Assembly (NCBI RefSeq): GCF_036452155.1
Contig: NZ_JAWJZY010000003.1
Direction: 5' to 3' (one strand)
Length of the DNA: 64,000 nucleotides
Source of the DNA: Sorlinia euscelidii
GTDB lineage: Bacteria; Pseudomonadota; Alphaproteobacteria; Acetobacterales; Acetobacteraceae
Shown here piece after piece: positions 55,802 through 64,000 of the stretch. The notes beneath the pieces were generated by a model. It did not search any database, had not been told where the DNA came from, and saw nothing but the letters and a program-made list of their open reading frames with translations. A program made the translations under genes and the position numbers. Numbering within the stretch: position 1 is the stretch's first letter; each line of letters starts with the position of its first letter.

Positions 55802-57730
55802 TCACGCAGAAACCTCAAGACTTTGGCGCGTGGCTTCAATATCCGTCCATGCCTTCACAAAAACGGTAAATTTTTCGGCCATTTCTGTGATGGCCTGTTC
55901 ATCATCGATCTGCCCGGCCAGCCATGCGCGTGCCGATTGGCCAAAAATCGTGCGGCCAATCGCGAAACCCTTGACCCAAGGCGTAATGGCGGCCGCCTTG
56001 AAGGCTTTAAGCAGGTCATCGGTCGGCGCATCAAGGCCGAGTATGACAATGCCGCGGCAGAGCGAGTCACGTTTTTCGACGACATCCGCGATGCGTTGCC
56101 AGGCCTCCGGGTCCTCATTGCCTTCCAGCTTCCACCAGTCCGGTTTGATGCCGAGATCATAAAGACGTGTGAGAACGCGGGCGACTGTATCCCGGTCAAT
56201 CACGCCGTTTTTACCGCTGATGATTTCCAGTAAGAGCTCCCGCCCCGTCCGGCGACAGGCATCATACGCGCGTTCCAGTTCCCGCTCCTGTTGAAGGCGC
56301 AGATCCTCCGGGTCATCCGGATGATAGAAGCAGAGGCATTTCACAACGTGGTCAATCGGCCATTCCGCCAAATGCGCGCCGAGACTGCCCCCATCATCGA
56401 AATCCAGCGGGCGTGAGCCGGGTTTTTCAATCGGGCGCGCAATCCACAGACCCTTATGCGATGCGTCAAACAGCGCATCCTGGCCGAAACGCCCATCCAT
56501 GAACGTGCCAAATCCGGGCCGCCCTTGCGCCACTTTATCCAGCGCCCTGACCGTCAGCCGTTTAAAGGCTGAGATCTTCTCCGGCGCGGCACCGACCTCA
56601 CGGGCCATATCCTCAAGCTGCATGCGATGATCACAGGCCAGGGCCATAATCGGCATGGATTGTGCCCGCCTTGTCGTGGCCCAATGCAGATGGTTCAACG
56701 CCCCATCGTGACGCAGCGCCTTGAGAGGGCTGCCATTTTTCAGGAAGTAACGAAGCTCCTCCCAAGTCGGGATTTCAGCGGAACATAAGAGGCGTGAGAC
56801 GGCGAAGGCGCCACAGGCATTGGCGTAAGTGCAACAGGTTTCAAGCTTTTCACCCCGCGCCCATCCACGCAGAAAGCCGGACATGAAGGCGTCACCCGCA
56901 CCCAGCGTATTATAGACCTCAATCGGGAAGCCGGCGCCGCGAATGCCTTTTTCGAGACTGTCGGGAATTTCATCCTCAAAGACGACGCACCCCATGGGGC
57001 CGCGTTTGCAGACGATTACGGCCTGCGTCAAGCTTCTGATCCGTCGGATCGCCTCCAGCGTGTCTTCACTTCCGCCAGCGATATGGAGTTCCTCCTCCGT
57101 GCCGACGACCAGGTCACATCCCGGTAGGATCGCGCGGAGATGACGGGTGACATTATCGGAACGGACATAGCGGGACTCCCCCTCACCGATACCGGCAAGG
57201 CCCCAGAGATTGGGACGGTAATCAACGTCGAGAACGACTTTCCCACCCGCCTCATGGATGATCTTCATCGCCTTACGCTGCGCCGCCGCGCTGTGCGGGC
57301 GTGAAAAATGCGTGCCGGTGACCACGATCGCCTTGGCCCGGCGGATAAAGGCGGGATCAATATCATCTTCATTCAGCGCCGCATCAGCACAATCCGTGCG
57401 GTAAAATAACAGCGGAAAGTTGTCCCGATCACGCGCACCCAATATTGCCAGGGCGGTCAGGCGGGCCGTGTCCGTCACCACGCCCCGCGTTTCCACACCT
57501 TCACGCGCCAGGCGCTCCCGGATGAAGCGACCGAAAGCCTCATCACCCACCCGTGTGATCAGTGCGGCGCGCAGGCCCAGTCGCGATGTCCCGATTGCGA
57601 TATTCGCCGGGCATCCGCCCACGGCTTTGCTGAACGTCGCCATATCTTCCAGTCGGCCACCGATCTGCTGGCCGTAAATATCGATGGATGCGCGCCCGAT
57701 CGCGATAATATCCAATTGCGACGCTGCCAT
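55802..57730 (-). CDS. iolC: IolC kinase fused to a DUF2090 aldolase-like domain
   Basis: 642 residues. Residues 1 to about 330 are a PfkB-type kinase (IAIGRASIDIYGQQIGG, AVGGCPANIAIGTSRLG, and the catalytic NTLGAGDAFMSGFLRG). Residues about 345-642 form a DUF2090 domain (IMALACDHRMQLEDMA, FGTFMDGRFGQDALFDA, WWKLEGNEDPEAW), thought to supply the IolJ-like aldolase step. The fusion is usual in Alphaproteobacteria. It turns 5-dehydro-2-deoxygluconate into the phosphate and then cleaves it. Divergent from the RpiR regulator. Confidence 0.92.
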   Translation of the reverse strand: MAASQLDIIAIGRASIDIYGQQIGGRLEDMATFSKAVGGCPANIAIGTSRLGLRAALITRVGDEAFGRFIRERLAREGVETRGVVTDTARLTALAILGARDRDNFPLLFYRTDCADAALNEDDIDPAFIRRAKAIVVTGTHFSRPHSAAAQRKAMKIIHEAGGKVVLDVDYRPNLWGLAGIGEGESRYVRSDNVTRHLRAILPGCDLVVGTEEELHIAGGSEDTLEAIRRIRSLTQAVIVCKRGPMGCVVFEDEIPDSLEKGIRGAGFPIEVYNTLGAGDAFMSGFLRGWARGEKLETCCTYANACGAFAVSRLLCSAEIPTWEELRYFLKNGSPLKALRHDGALNHLHWATTRRAQSMPIMALACDHRMQLEDMAREVGAAPEKISAFKRLTVRALDKVAQGRPGFGTFMDGRFGQDALFDASHKGLWIARPIEKPGSRPLDFDDGGSLGAHLAEWPIDHVVKCLCFYHPDDPEDLRLQQERELERAYDACRRTGRELLLEIISGKNGVIDRDTVARVLTRLYDLGIKPDWWKLEGNEDPEAWQRIADVVEKRDSLCRGIVILGLDAPTDDLLKAFKAAAITPWVKGFAIGRTIFGQSARAWLAGQIDDEQAITEMAEKFTVFVKAWTDIEATRQSLEVSA

Positions 57731-57765
57731 GAGTGTTCTCCGACTTAAAATTCGTTATGCGGAAT

Positions 57766-57779
57766 AGAACATATGTTCT
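57766..57779. promoter_or_regulatory. Palindromic operator candidate between iolC and the RpiR gene
   Basis: AGAACATATGTTCT is a perfect 14-base palindrome, 36 bases before the iolC start and 130 before the regulator. A second TGTTCT half-site lies at 57734-57739. It is the best candidate for the binding site of the adjacent RpiR-type regulator. Confidence 0.5.
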
Positions 57780-57908
57780 CTTATTTGTCTATTAAAGGAA
57801 TAAATTTTTATGAGTTGGGAAACATCCTCCCTGCCAAAACGATATTCCTTTCGCGATGAGACGCGCTATCTATCTCGCATTTGACGCAGAACAGGGTACG
57901 AATCATCC

Positions 57909-58769
57909 ATGTGTAACGACATGCCGGGGACAGGCAGGAGCATTGCGGCGAGGGTCACGCCACTCAGCGCCTATGACCAGCTTCATCAGAACATCCGCAC
58001 GCAGCAGGCCGCCCTGCCACCGCGACTGAGGCAGATTGCGGAATATATCACGCAGCACCCGAATGATGTCGCTTTAGGGACCGTCAAAAGCGTGGCTTCC
58101 GCCGCGAATGTGCAGCCTTCGACGGTCATCCGCTTTGCCCGTCTGTTCGGCTTTAACGGTTTCAGCGAGATGCAATCCGTTTTTCAGAACCATCTTCGCA
58201 GTCGCGTCACACCGTATCAGGAGAGGGTCAGCGCCCTCCATCGCGTGGATGGGCAGCCTGTGGCGGCTCTCGATGTGCTGGAGGGGTTCCACCGCGCGGC
58301 CACTGAGTCGTTGGAAGCGCTCCATCACCTTGTGGACCCTGAACGTCTCCAGAAAGCTGTTGCCTGCCTCGCGCGGGGCCGTGTCATCTATATTCTTGGC
58401 CTGCGACGCTCAATGGCTGTCGTGCGCTACCTCGCTTATTTATTCACCAAGCTTGAAATACCGCACCGTGTTGTGGGTGCCGAAGCAGGGATGGAAGAGG
58501 AGTCCATTTTCGGCGCCGGGCCGGAGGACGCGGCCCTCGTCATCAGCTTCAGCGAATATGCACCTCTGACCGTGCATCTCTTCAACCAGCTTGAAAAAAG
58601 ACGCGTGCCGGTTGTTTCGCTGACGGATAATGCGATCAGCCCGATTATCCCCGCCTCTGGTCTATGGTTTGAAATTGTTGAAACCGATTTCCAGGGTTTC
58701 CGGGCGAATGCAGCGACGATGGTCATGATTATGACTCTTGCGGCCGCCATTGCCGAGCGGCGGAAATAA
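57909..58769 (+). CDS. RpiR/MurR-family transcription regulator (likely inositol regulator)
   Basis: 286 residues. An N-terminal helix-turn-helix (LRQIAEYITQHPNDVALGTV, NVQPSTVIRFARLFGFNGFSEMQ) precedes a SIS sugar-binding domain (GRVIYILGLRRSMAVV, and ISFSEYAPLTVHLFNQ). It is divergent from iolC across 178 bases, so it probably controls the iol genes through an inositol intermediate (inference). The start is the ATG at 57909, with a following in-frame MPGTG at about residue 4 possible. Confidence 0.85.
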   Translation: MCNDMPGTGRSIAARVTPLSAYDQLHQNIRTQQAALPPRLRQIAEYITQHPNDVALGTVKSVASAANVQPSTVIRFARLFGFNGFSEMQSVFQNHLRSRVTPYQERVSALHRVDGQPVAALDVLEGFHRAATESLEALHHLVDPERLQKAVACLARGRVIYILGLRRSMAVVRYLAYLFTKLEIPHRVVGAEAGMEEESIFGAGPEDAALVISFSEYAPLTVHLFNQLEKRRVPVVSLTDNAISPIIPASGLWFEIVETDFQGFRANAATMVMIMTLAAAIAERRK

Positions 58770-59380
58770 CAGCGCATCGCCGACTTAAATTTTTTCATAT
58801 CGCGACGATATACCAGTAGACTGGGCGCTTGCTCGGGTCGCGCCCAGCACTAACCCGATATGGCGCGCCTCCCGGCAAGTGTCCCGTATTCGCTCTGTCG
58901 TAAGCTTCTGAAAACGTGACGGGCTGACAGGCACCAGGCCCTATCAGGATGGTGAACCATCGTGACTTGACTGGGCAGTGACGGCGCGCGCGCCGGCGCT
59001 CCCTCCTTAACGGGCTTTTCAGGAAAATCCCTCCCCACACGGCGCGTCCGTCCCCGCTCTAAATCTGTGGCAGGAGACGCCCCGACCCGGAATGCAATAT
59101 TCCAACCGGGTCCGCTCCTATAAAGGCCATTTGCCCGAATGATTGGACAAAAAATCTCGGGAAACATCAGTGAGACGCGCCTGGTGATAGGTAAATATAT
59201 AAAATATGTTGTCATGAAACGTCGCACTATCAATTTCAAAAATTTTATCGAGACATACTTTGCTGGTGTCAGGAAAACAATACATAAGTTTTAATCTCAT
59301 TAACTAATTTATACTTCGTTCTAAGTTGCTAATGTGATATATAACAATATTGCAGATCAATAAAAAAGGAAATATCTGTA
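58770..59380. other. Intergenic region between the regulator and the metallophosphoesterase
   Basis: About 610 bases. The left half is G/C-rich; the right half (59140-59380) is AT-rich and probably holds the promoter of the next gene. No gene, repeat or RNA recognised. Confidence 0.4.
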
Positions 59381-60901
59381 ATGTGTAGATATCTACCGGT
59401 CGTTCTGGCCGTCTGTACCTTGTCAGGCTGTGCAGCTGCGTCCTCTTCGACGGGGACACAGGCCCACCCACAGTTAAAAAATACAAATCCGGTCAAAGGG
59501 TCCTTCGATGACCGCTCAACCAGCGTGCATATCGTCAACTGGCTTAACGTGCCCGTCACAGACATGACGCGCGTTGATCAGGGTGTTTGGGAAGGTGAAT
59601 GGAAAGCGTCCCCACCATCGACTATTCCGTTCAATAGTGACGGACATATGGAGACGACATCCAATGCCTGGCTGCATGGCGCTGGCGGGTGGGCCAAGTA
59701 TAGGGTTGAGAATGACGGCGCAGATCTCACCTTTGCGTGGTACAATCCTTATAGCGGGGGCAACACCTATTGGGTCAATTCGGACCCTGACGATTATTAT
59801 TTTACGCAGGAAGGCACAGGGAGTGGAGATAACGCGTCCATCACCTGGTATGTGCGCAAAAAAGTTCGCCCGCAGCCGATCACAAACTACAGGGCGATCA
59901 TTATGGCAGACGCGCAGCCATGGCGTTTATCCTCAGGCGGTGACCCGAATTCAGAAAGCGCGAACGGGGCAGAGTGGAGAGCCATCGACAGCAACACCCT
60001 TAATGCGATCAAAGAGCATAGCAACGTCAAATTCATGATCAATAATGGTGATTTGACTGAATATGGTCGCACGACACAATACGACGATTATGCCCGCATT
60101 TATCATTCAACCAATATTCCGCTTCTGGAAGGGTTGGGAAATCATGATTACGCCAATAACGTTCACGATTGCTACGAATTTCTGGATTGGGGACCATCTT
60201 CAGATGGTTGCGCTTTGAACATGGTGACGCGGGAATATGATCATATTCAGGATCTGAAAAACAACATTGACCGCATTCCCGGCGCCGCCTTCAGCTCAGA
60301 CGTGTCCCATTCAGAAGATGCGTCGCCCGTTGCAATATTTGACGAATTTAATGGAAGCTTCTCTTATTCCTGGGATGTCGGGGATGTCCATTACGTCCAA
60401 CTCCAGAATTATCCCCTTTATACCACACATTTGGAAGCCGATAACATCGTATTGCGGACCAGGGTCAACATCACCAAGTCTCTGGATTGGCTCAAGCGGG
60501 ATCTCGAGCGCGCTGATCTGCGCGGCAAGGTCACCATCATCAATTTCCATGACGCCAGACCTTTTTATAATGATGGGGACTCTCATTTCCTCAATAGAGG
60601 TAACCTGCAGGATCTCGCCACATTCAAATCCATCATTACGTCGCACAAGGTCAAGGCGATATTTGTCGGACACACGCACGCGCAGGCTTATTGCCGGGCG
60701 ACGGATGACACCGCTTTCGGCAATATACCGGTCTACACTGCCGGGGCGCTGTTTAATGGTGATTATTACCTGATCGACGTGAAAGGACAGGATATCAGCG
60801 TCTCCGCCTTCAATGGCAGAACAGGAATGCCGGATCTGGTGAGAGATCTGGGCGTGATCGGTAGCGATACCGATTTTTCAACGACATGCAGTAATTTGTG
60901 A
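59381..60901 (+). CDS. Lipoprotein metallophosphoesterase with an aegerolysin-like N-terminal domain
   Basis: 506 residues. The lipobox TLSGC puts Cys17 at the mature end. Residues about 45-160 form a beta-rich domain with VHIVNWLNVPVTDM, AWLHGAGGWAKYRV and FAWYNPYSGGNTY; the N-terminal strand and the WxNPYxGxNxY motif recall aegerolysins, small lipid-binding toxins. Residues about 170-500 are a calcineurin-type phosphoesterase: ADAQPW, NNGDLTEYG, GLGNHDYAN, NFHDA and FVGHTHAQ supply most metal ligands, although the first motif is DAQ instead of DxH. A hairpin follows the stop. Substrate unknown; a lipid or nucleotide is possible. The aegerolysin link is by eye and tentative. Confidence 0.65.
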   Translation: MCRYLPVVLAVCTLSGCAAASSSTGTQAHPQLKNTNPVKGSFDDRSTSVHIVNWLNVPVTDMTRVDQGVWEGEWKASPPSTIPFNSDGHMETTSNAWLHGAGGWAKYRVENDGADLTFAWYNPYSGGNTYWVNSDPDDYYFTQEGTGSGDNASITWYVRKKVRPQPITNYRAIIMADAQPWRLSSGGDPNSESANGAEWRAIDSNTLNAIKEHSNVKFMINNGDLTEYGRTTQYDDYARIYHSTNIPLLEGLGNHDYANNVHDCYEFLDWGPSSDGCALNMVTREYDHIQDLKNNIDRIPGAAFSSDVSHSEDASPVAIFDEFNGSFSYSWDVGDVHYVQLQNYPLYTTHLEADNIVLRTRVNITKSLDWLKRDLERADLRGKVTIINFHDARPFYNDGDSHFLNRGNLQDLATFKSIITSHKVKAIFVGHTHAQAYCRATDDTAFGNIPVYTAGALFNGDYYLIDVKGQDISVSAFNGRTGMPDLVRDLGVIGSDTDFSTTCSNL

Positions 60902-60909
60902 GTTTAATA

Positions 60910-60933
60910 CCCTTCTCCTGTGAAGGAGAAGGG
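60910..60933 (+). terminator. Hairpin after the metallophosphoesterase gene
   Basis: CCCTTCTCCT at 60910-60919 pairs perfectly with AGGAGAAGGG at 60924-60933 around a four-base loop, nine bases after the stop. No T-run follows, so it is termination-like rather than classic. Confidence 0.55.
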
Positions 60934-61069
60934 ATGTCCTTGCATCGCTCTGACAAAATGAGTCGTCCCGTTCCGGACTCTCCACTACAATGAAGAGCGA
61001 TGGTTGGCGGCAGGCTGCCATCATCGTGGCATAGATGGGGCCTCGCGCAACGTCTTGGCGCGGCCTGCA

Positions 61070-62545
61070 TCACGCATCTGGCGGCAATGGCATTTCAGCT
61101 TCAGCGAATTTTCGCTGGCGGGCACGCCTCTCCAGCCACGCCAATGCCGCGACACCCGCCGCCGCCAACCCGCCAGAGCCGGAAATCTCACCCAGACGCA
61201 TGAACATGGTCATGAGCAGCGGACGATCATCACCCCGGCGGAATTGATCAACATCCGCCGCTGTCACAGAAAGCTTCGGATTGCCGAAACGTTGCAGCAC
61301 ATAATTACTGACCGCCGCGACCTGTGCATCGGATAATTCATCCGCAAAATGGGGCATGGACACGATGTGCCCGCCCACCTCGCGATGCACGCCGGTCAGG
61401 ATGCTCATCACGAGATTGCGCGGCGTCATCCCACCTGTCGCCGTGTTTGCAAATAAGGCGGGGTAAAACTGGTCCCGCGTACCGGCGCCATTCAATTGGT
61501 GGCATGAAGCGCACGCCCCGATAAAAATCTGCTCACCATTGAGGGAAGCACCATCGGAGAGCGCCGCCGCCGCCCGCGATTCACCAAGATGCAAGGCTTC
61601 AAAGGTCAATTCCTGCTGGGGGTGCCGTGCAAAGGCCGGTTCCATCTGGCCCGCATCCCGAAGGGGTGGAACGGTCTTCAAATATCGGACGATGCTATAA
61701 AGATCATCATTGGAAAGATGACTCAGGCCGTGCTCAATCGCTTCCGCCATGCCGCCGGAAGCCTGCGCTTTGCCGTGCACAGCCCCCGTTTTGAGGAATG
61801 TGAAGAGTTCATCGTCACGCCAGGCGCCAATCCCGCTGATTTTATCCGACGTGATATTCGGCGCATACCAGCCCCCGACGACCGCCCCGCCGAGATAGCG
61901 ACGCTTATCTTCACCAAGGAGACTATTGCGTGGGGAGTGACAGACGGAACAATGCCCCATGACATCAACGAGATAGCGCCCGCGCGCGACACTGCCAGCT
62001 TGATCGCGCGCATCATCTACCGGGCGTCCGCGCGCGAAAAGCCCGTTCCACCCGGCCATGAGGGAGCGGACATTGAAAGGAAAGGGAAGCCGCGTCTCGA
62101 CCGTTGGCCCCGCATCAATGGCGGTGACGTTATGTTGGAGATAAGTAAAGAGCGCGTGCACATCCCGGTCACTCATCCCGGCATAGGATGTGTAGGGCAT
62201 GGCAGGGTAGAGATGCCCGTGCGGCGATACGCCATGACGGATGGCTTTTGCGAAGGCGGCTTCATGCCATCCGCCAATGCCGAACGTTTTTGAAGGCGTG
62301 ATATTCGGCGCGATAATGGCCCCAAGAGGGGAATGAATGGCTTTGCCACCCGCATAGGGCGTACCATCAGGCCCGATATGGCAGGCTTCACAATCCGCCT
62401 CACGCGCAATGTAAGCACCGCGCTCGATAAGGGCCTGGAGGCCCGTATCGGCCGACGCCGCGCCGACGGTGAGCGGCACCCATGCGACAGCGCCTGAGAC
62501 CAGACGGAAGAGGGCGATAACCCCCATGAGCCGGAGAGATCTCAT
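61070..62545 (-). CDS. Triheme cytochrome c subunit of a membrane dehydrogenase
   Basis: 491 residues with a signal sequence. Three CxxCH haem sites: CEACH (Cys52), CSVCH and CASCH. A C-terminal membrane anchor (SGGLAAAGVAALAWLERRARQRK) follows. This is the electron-transfer subunit of acetic-acid-bacterial FAD or PQQ dehydrogenases (alcohol, gluconate or sorbitol type), passing electrons to ubiquinone. The ATG at 62545 lies nine bases after the stop of the small-subunit gene; the in-frame start at 62590 would overlap it and lacks a signal peptide. Confidence 0.88.
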   Translation of the reverse strand: MRSLRLMGVIALFRLVSGAVAWVPLTVGAASADTGLQALIERGAYIAREADCEACHIGPDGTPYAGGKAIHSPLGAIIAPNITPSKTFGIGGWHEAAFAKAIRHGVSPHGHLYPAMPYTSYAGMSDRDVHALFTYLQHNVTAIDAGPTVETRLPFPFNVRSLMAGWNGLFARGRPVDDARDQAGSVARGRYLVDVMGHCSVCHSPRNSLLGEDKRRYLGGAVVGGWYAPNITSDKISGIGAWRDDELFTFLKTGAVHGKAQASGGMAEAIEHGLSHLSNDDLYSIVRYLKTVPPLRDAGQMEPAFARHPQQELTFEALHLGESRAAAALSDGASLNGEQIFIGACASCHQLNGAGTRDQFYPALFANTATGGMTPRNLVMSILTGVHREVGGHIVSMPHFADELSDAQVAAVSNYVLQRFGNPKLSVTAADVDQFRRGDDRPLLMTMFMRLGEISGSGGLAAAGVAALAWLERRARQRKFAEAEMPLPPDA

Positions 62546-62553
62546 TTTAAATA

Positions 62554-63107
62554 TCAGTCCTGCCCAATGGTTGCGGGTGGTTCCGCCCAATAATTTGTTT
62601 TCCCGCGCGCGTAAGACGGTATCACTGTCGCATCGATTGTTGATCGATACATAAGCGCATTCTCATAAGCGACGAATTGCGCATCATCTTCCGTGCAGTC
62701 TGATCGCGGCCCGCCTGTATAACCGAGGTACCAGGCTGAGATGATCGCCATGGCCACCTCCGATGCTTCAGGGTAAGTGGCGGCAAAGTCCCCCAATGTG
62801 TCACCAGGGGACGGGCGAAATCCTGCGCCGCTTGCTCAAGCTGCCGAAACCTGTCTTCAAACCCGGCATCCACTTTGCAAAGTGCCTTGTAACAACGGGA
62901 AACAAGATGGGGATCAAGCTTTTCCTGACCCGTCAACTGCGCGGAGATGACGGCAAATCCGGCATATTCGGCGGTGGGGGCGCTGGCTTGCAGCGGGGTC
63001 GTCGCTTTTCTGGCCCGGCCGCCCCGCGAGATTTTTCTTTTCAAAAGCGACAGACACATGCGCGTGACCCTGTTTGCGGTCAGAACGCCGACCGATTGGT
63101 CGACCAT
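62554..63107 (-). pseudogene. FAD-sorbitol dehydrogenase small subunit-like, one frameshift (probably a sequencing error)
   Basis: The first part reads YAGFAVISAQLTGQEKLDPHLVSRCYKAL, the signature of the small subunit family of membrane-bound FAD-sorbitol dehydrogenase. At GGGG 62807-62810 the frame slips; one added base gives ARPPGDTLGDFAATYPEAS, joining the second part (AIISAWYLGYTGGPRSDC, FVAYENALMY), about 183 residues in all. The cytochrome c gene follows nine bases later, but the large flavin subunit normally found with these is not between them nor elsewhere in the window. The start at 63107 is uncertain; 63059 is also possible. Confidence 0.68.
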
Positions 63108-63190
63108 AAGTTATGAACAGAATGCATCCATCTGACCGTGGGACGCATCGGCGACGCGCCTGGCACTGACGCCAGGCGCGCCGGCCAGGT

Positions 63191-64000
63191 TTATCGAACG
63201 GACGCTGGCGCAACCTGAAGCATGGTGTCCTCGATTTTTTCCAGAGAAACGCCCCGCGTTTCAGGCACGAAGCGCAGGACAAACCATGTGGAGAGGAGCC
63301 CTAGAATGGCGAAAAGCCACATGGAAAACGCGCCATGAAAATGTTCAGTCAGATATTTATTCTCGTTCACCATGGGGAAGAACTGACTGACAAAGAAATT
63401 GCCGATCCAGTTTGACGCGACCGCGATGCTCATCCCGATGGAACGGAAGCGATTGGGGAAGACTTCGGAGACAAGCACCCACGTGATCGGCCCCCATGAG
63501 CACCCGAACGTGAACATGAAGAGCATCATGCCGGCAAGCGCGCCATAGCCTTGCGTCTGATGATAAAGCGCCATCGAAACGAGGATGAGGCTCGCCACCA
63601 TGCAAAGCGCACCATATTTCAGGAGGAACCGGCGTCCCTTAAAGTCAATCAACCATGCACCCACAATGCTGCCCAGAAGAAGGGCTACACCGATCCACAC
63701 TGTCTGGAAAAGCGCGGACTGCATGGAGCCCCCGACGCCATGCAGCACCATCGGCGCATAATACATCATGACATTAATGCCCGTGAACTGCTGCAAGGCG
63801 GCGATCATGGAGGCGACGAAAATGATCCACATCGCGCGGCGATCTTTCAACACGGTGCTGAAACGGAAAGAAGCCCGATCCTCGACCGAGGTAAGGGACT
63901 CCTTGATCTCCGCCATCAGATTTCGGGCATGTTGCGCGTTGGAGATGCGGGACAATGTCTTTAATGCCAGATCATCCCGGCCTTTGAGCGCATGCCAGCG
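63191..64000 (-). CDS. Sugar-porter MFS transporter (partial, runs off right edge)
   Basis: The visible part is the C-terminal 269 residues and reads off the edge at RWHALKGRDDLALKTL. It shows ALQQFTGINVMMYYAP (helix 7), DFKGRRFLL, WVLVSEVFPNRFRSIGMSIAV and the closing PETRGVSLEKIE, all marks of sugar/H+ symporters. The transported sugar or polyol is unknown; inositol or sorbitol would fit the neighbours. Confidence 0.9.
   Translation of the reverse strand, partial: RWHALKGRDDLALKTLSRISNAQHARNLMAEIKESLTSVEDRASFRFSTVLKDRRAMWIIFVASMIAALQQFTGINVMMYYAPMVLHGVGGSMQSALFQTVWIGVALLLGSIVGAWLIDFKGRRFLLKYGALCMVASLILVSMALYHQTQGYGALAGMMLFMFTFGCSWGPITWVLVSEVFPNRFRSIGMSIAVASNWIGNFFVSQFFPMVNENKYLTEHFHGAFSMWLFAILGLLSTWFVLRFVPETRGVSLEKIEDTMLQVAPASVR

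Noticed and set aside
7447..62810. Phase variation at G/C runs as the reason for frameshifts
   Set aside because: The runs are only 4-5 bases, lie in unrelated genes including thiF and czcA, and all change by loss of one base. Sequencing error explains this better.
1..64000. tRNA, rRNA, CRISPR arrays, insertion sequences
   Set aside because: I looked for cloverleaf-like elements, regular short repeats, transposase motifs and terminal inverted repeats and found none that I can support.

Overview
The window comes from an acetic acid bacterium (Acetobacteraceae, Alphaproteobacteria); the genus cannot be fixed. Support comes from the FAD-sorbitol-dehydrogenase small subunit next to a triheme cytochrome c, the OprB porin beside a GH3 glucosidase, the Hint-domain beta-solenoid protein, the IolC-DUF2090 fusion and the general gene style.

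Layout. 1-4.5 kb: edge-truncated OpgC-like acyltransferase, Hint-domain protein, stand-alone PD-(D/E)XK nuclease-like protein. 5.0-23.9 kb: the unusual part, about 19 kb holding only secreted proteins of two families, all on the + strand. Fifteen genes (about 253-285 residues) look like A subunits of cholera/pertussis-type ADP-ribosylating toxins. Six small genes (112-116 residues) look like OB-fold B subunits of AB5 toxins. The order is B-B-B, thirteen A, B, A, B, B, A. Ten of the fifteen A-like proteins end exactly in HDEL, an ER-retrieval signal of eukaryotes, in the position of KDEL in cholera toxin and after a similar disulfide loop and tail. Most have lost the catalytic Arg, Ser-Thr-Ser or Glu positions; only the gene at 20.5 kb keeps all three, and it lacks HDEL. 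I think this is an expanded, diversifying AB5-like toxin family aimed at a eukaryote, and I do not recognise it as a described system.

24-42 kb: czcCBA-type metal efflux operon with a CsoR/RcnR repressor, periplasmic KatG, OprB porin with GH3 beta-glucosidase, a superinfection-immunity-like membrane protein, duplicated lipoproteins, and copper ATPase plus chaperone. 42.5-46.2 kb: TPP riboswitch and thiOSGEF with a rhodanese-like gene. 46.2-53.4 kb: OprC-like copper TonB receptor with a DUF2946 protein, a porin and a large TonB receptor. 53.6-58.8 kb: inositol catabolism (isomerase, tautomerase, iolB, iolC) with a divergent RpiR regulator. 59.4-64 kb: lipoprotein metallophosphoesterase with an aegerolysin-like front domain, dehydrogenase cytochrome c and small subunit, and an edge-truncated sugar transporter.

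Caution on sequence quality: six genes (the first A-like gene, czcA, the GH3 gene, thiF, the OprC-like receptor and the dehydrogenase small subunit) are broken by frameshifts, and every one is repaired by adding one base to a 4-5 base G/C run. This looks like systematic homopolymer under-calling, so these genes are probably intact in the organism. The in-frame stop in the last A-like gene (23.3 kb) is a substitution and looks genuine. No tRNA, rRNA, CRISPR array, insertion sequence or prophage was seen.
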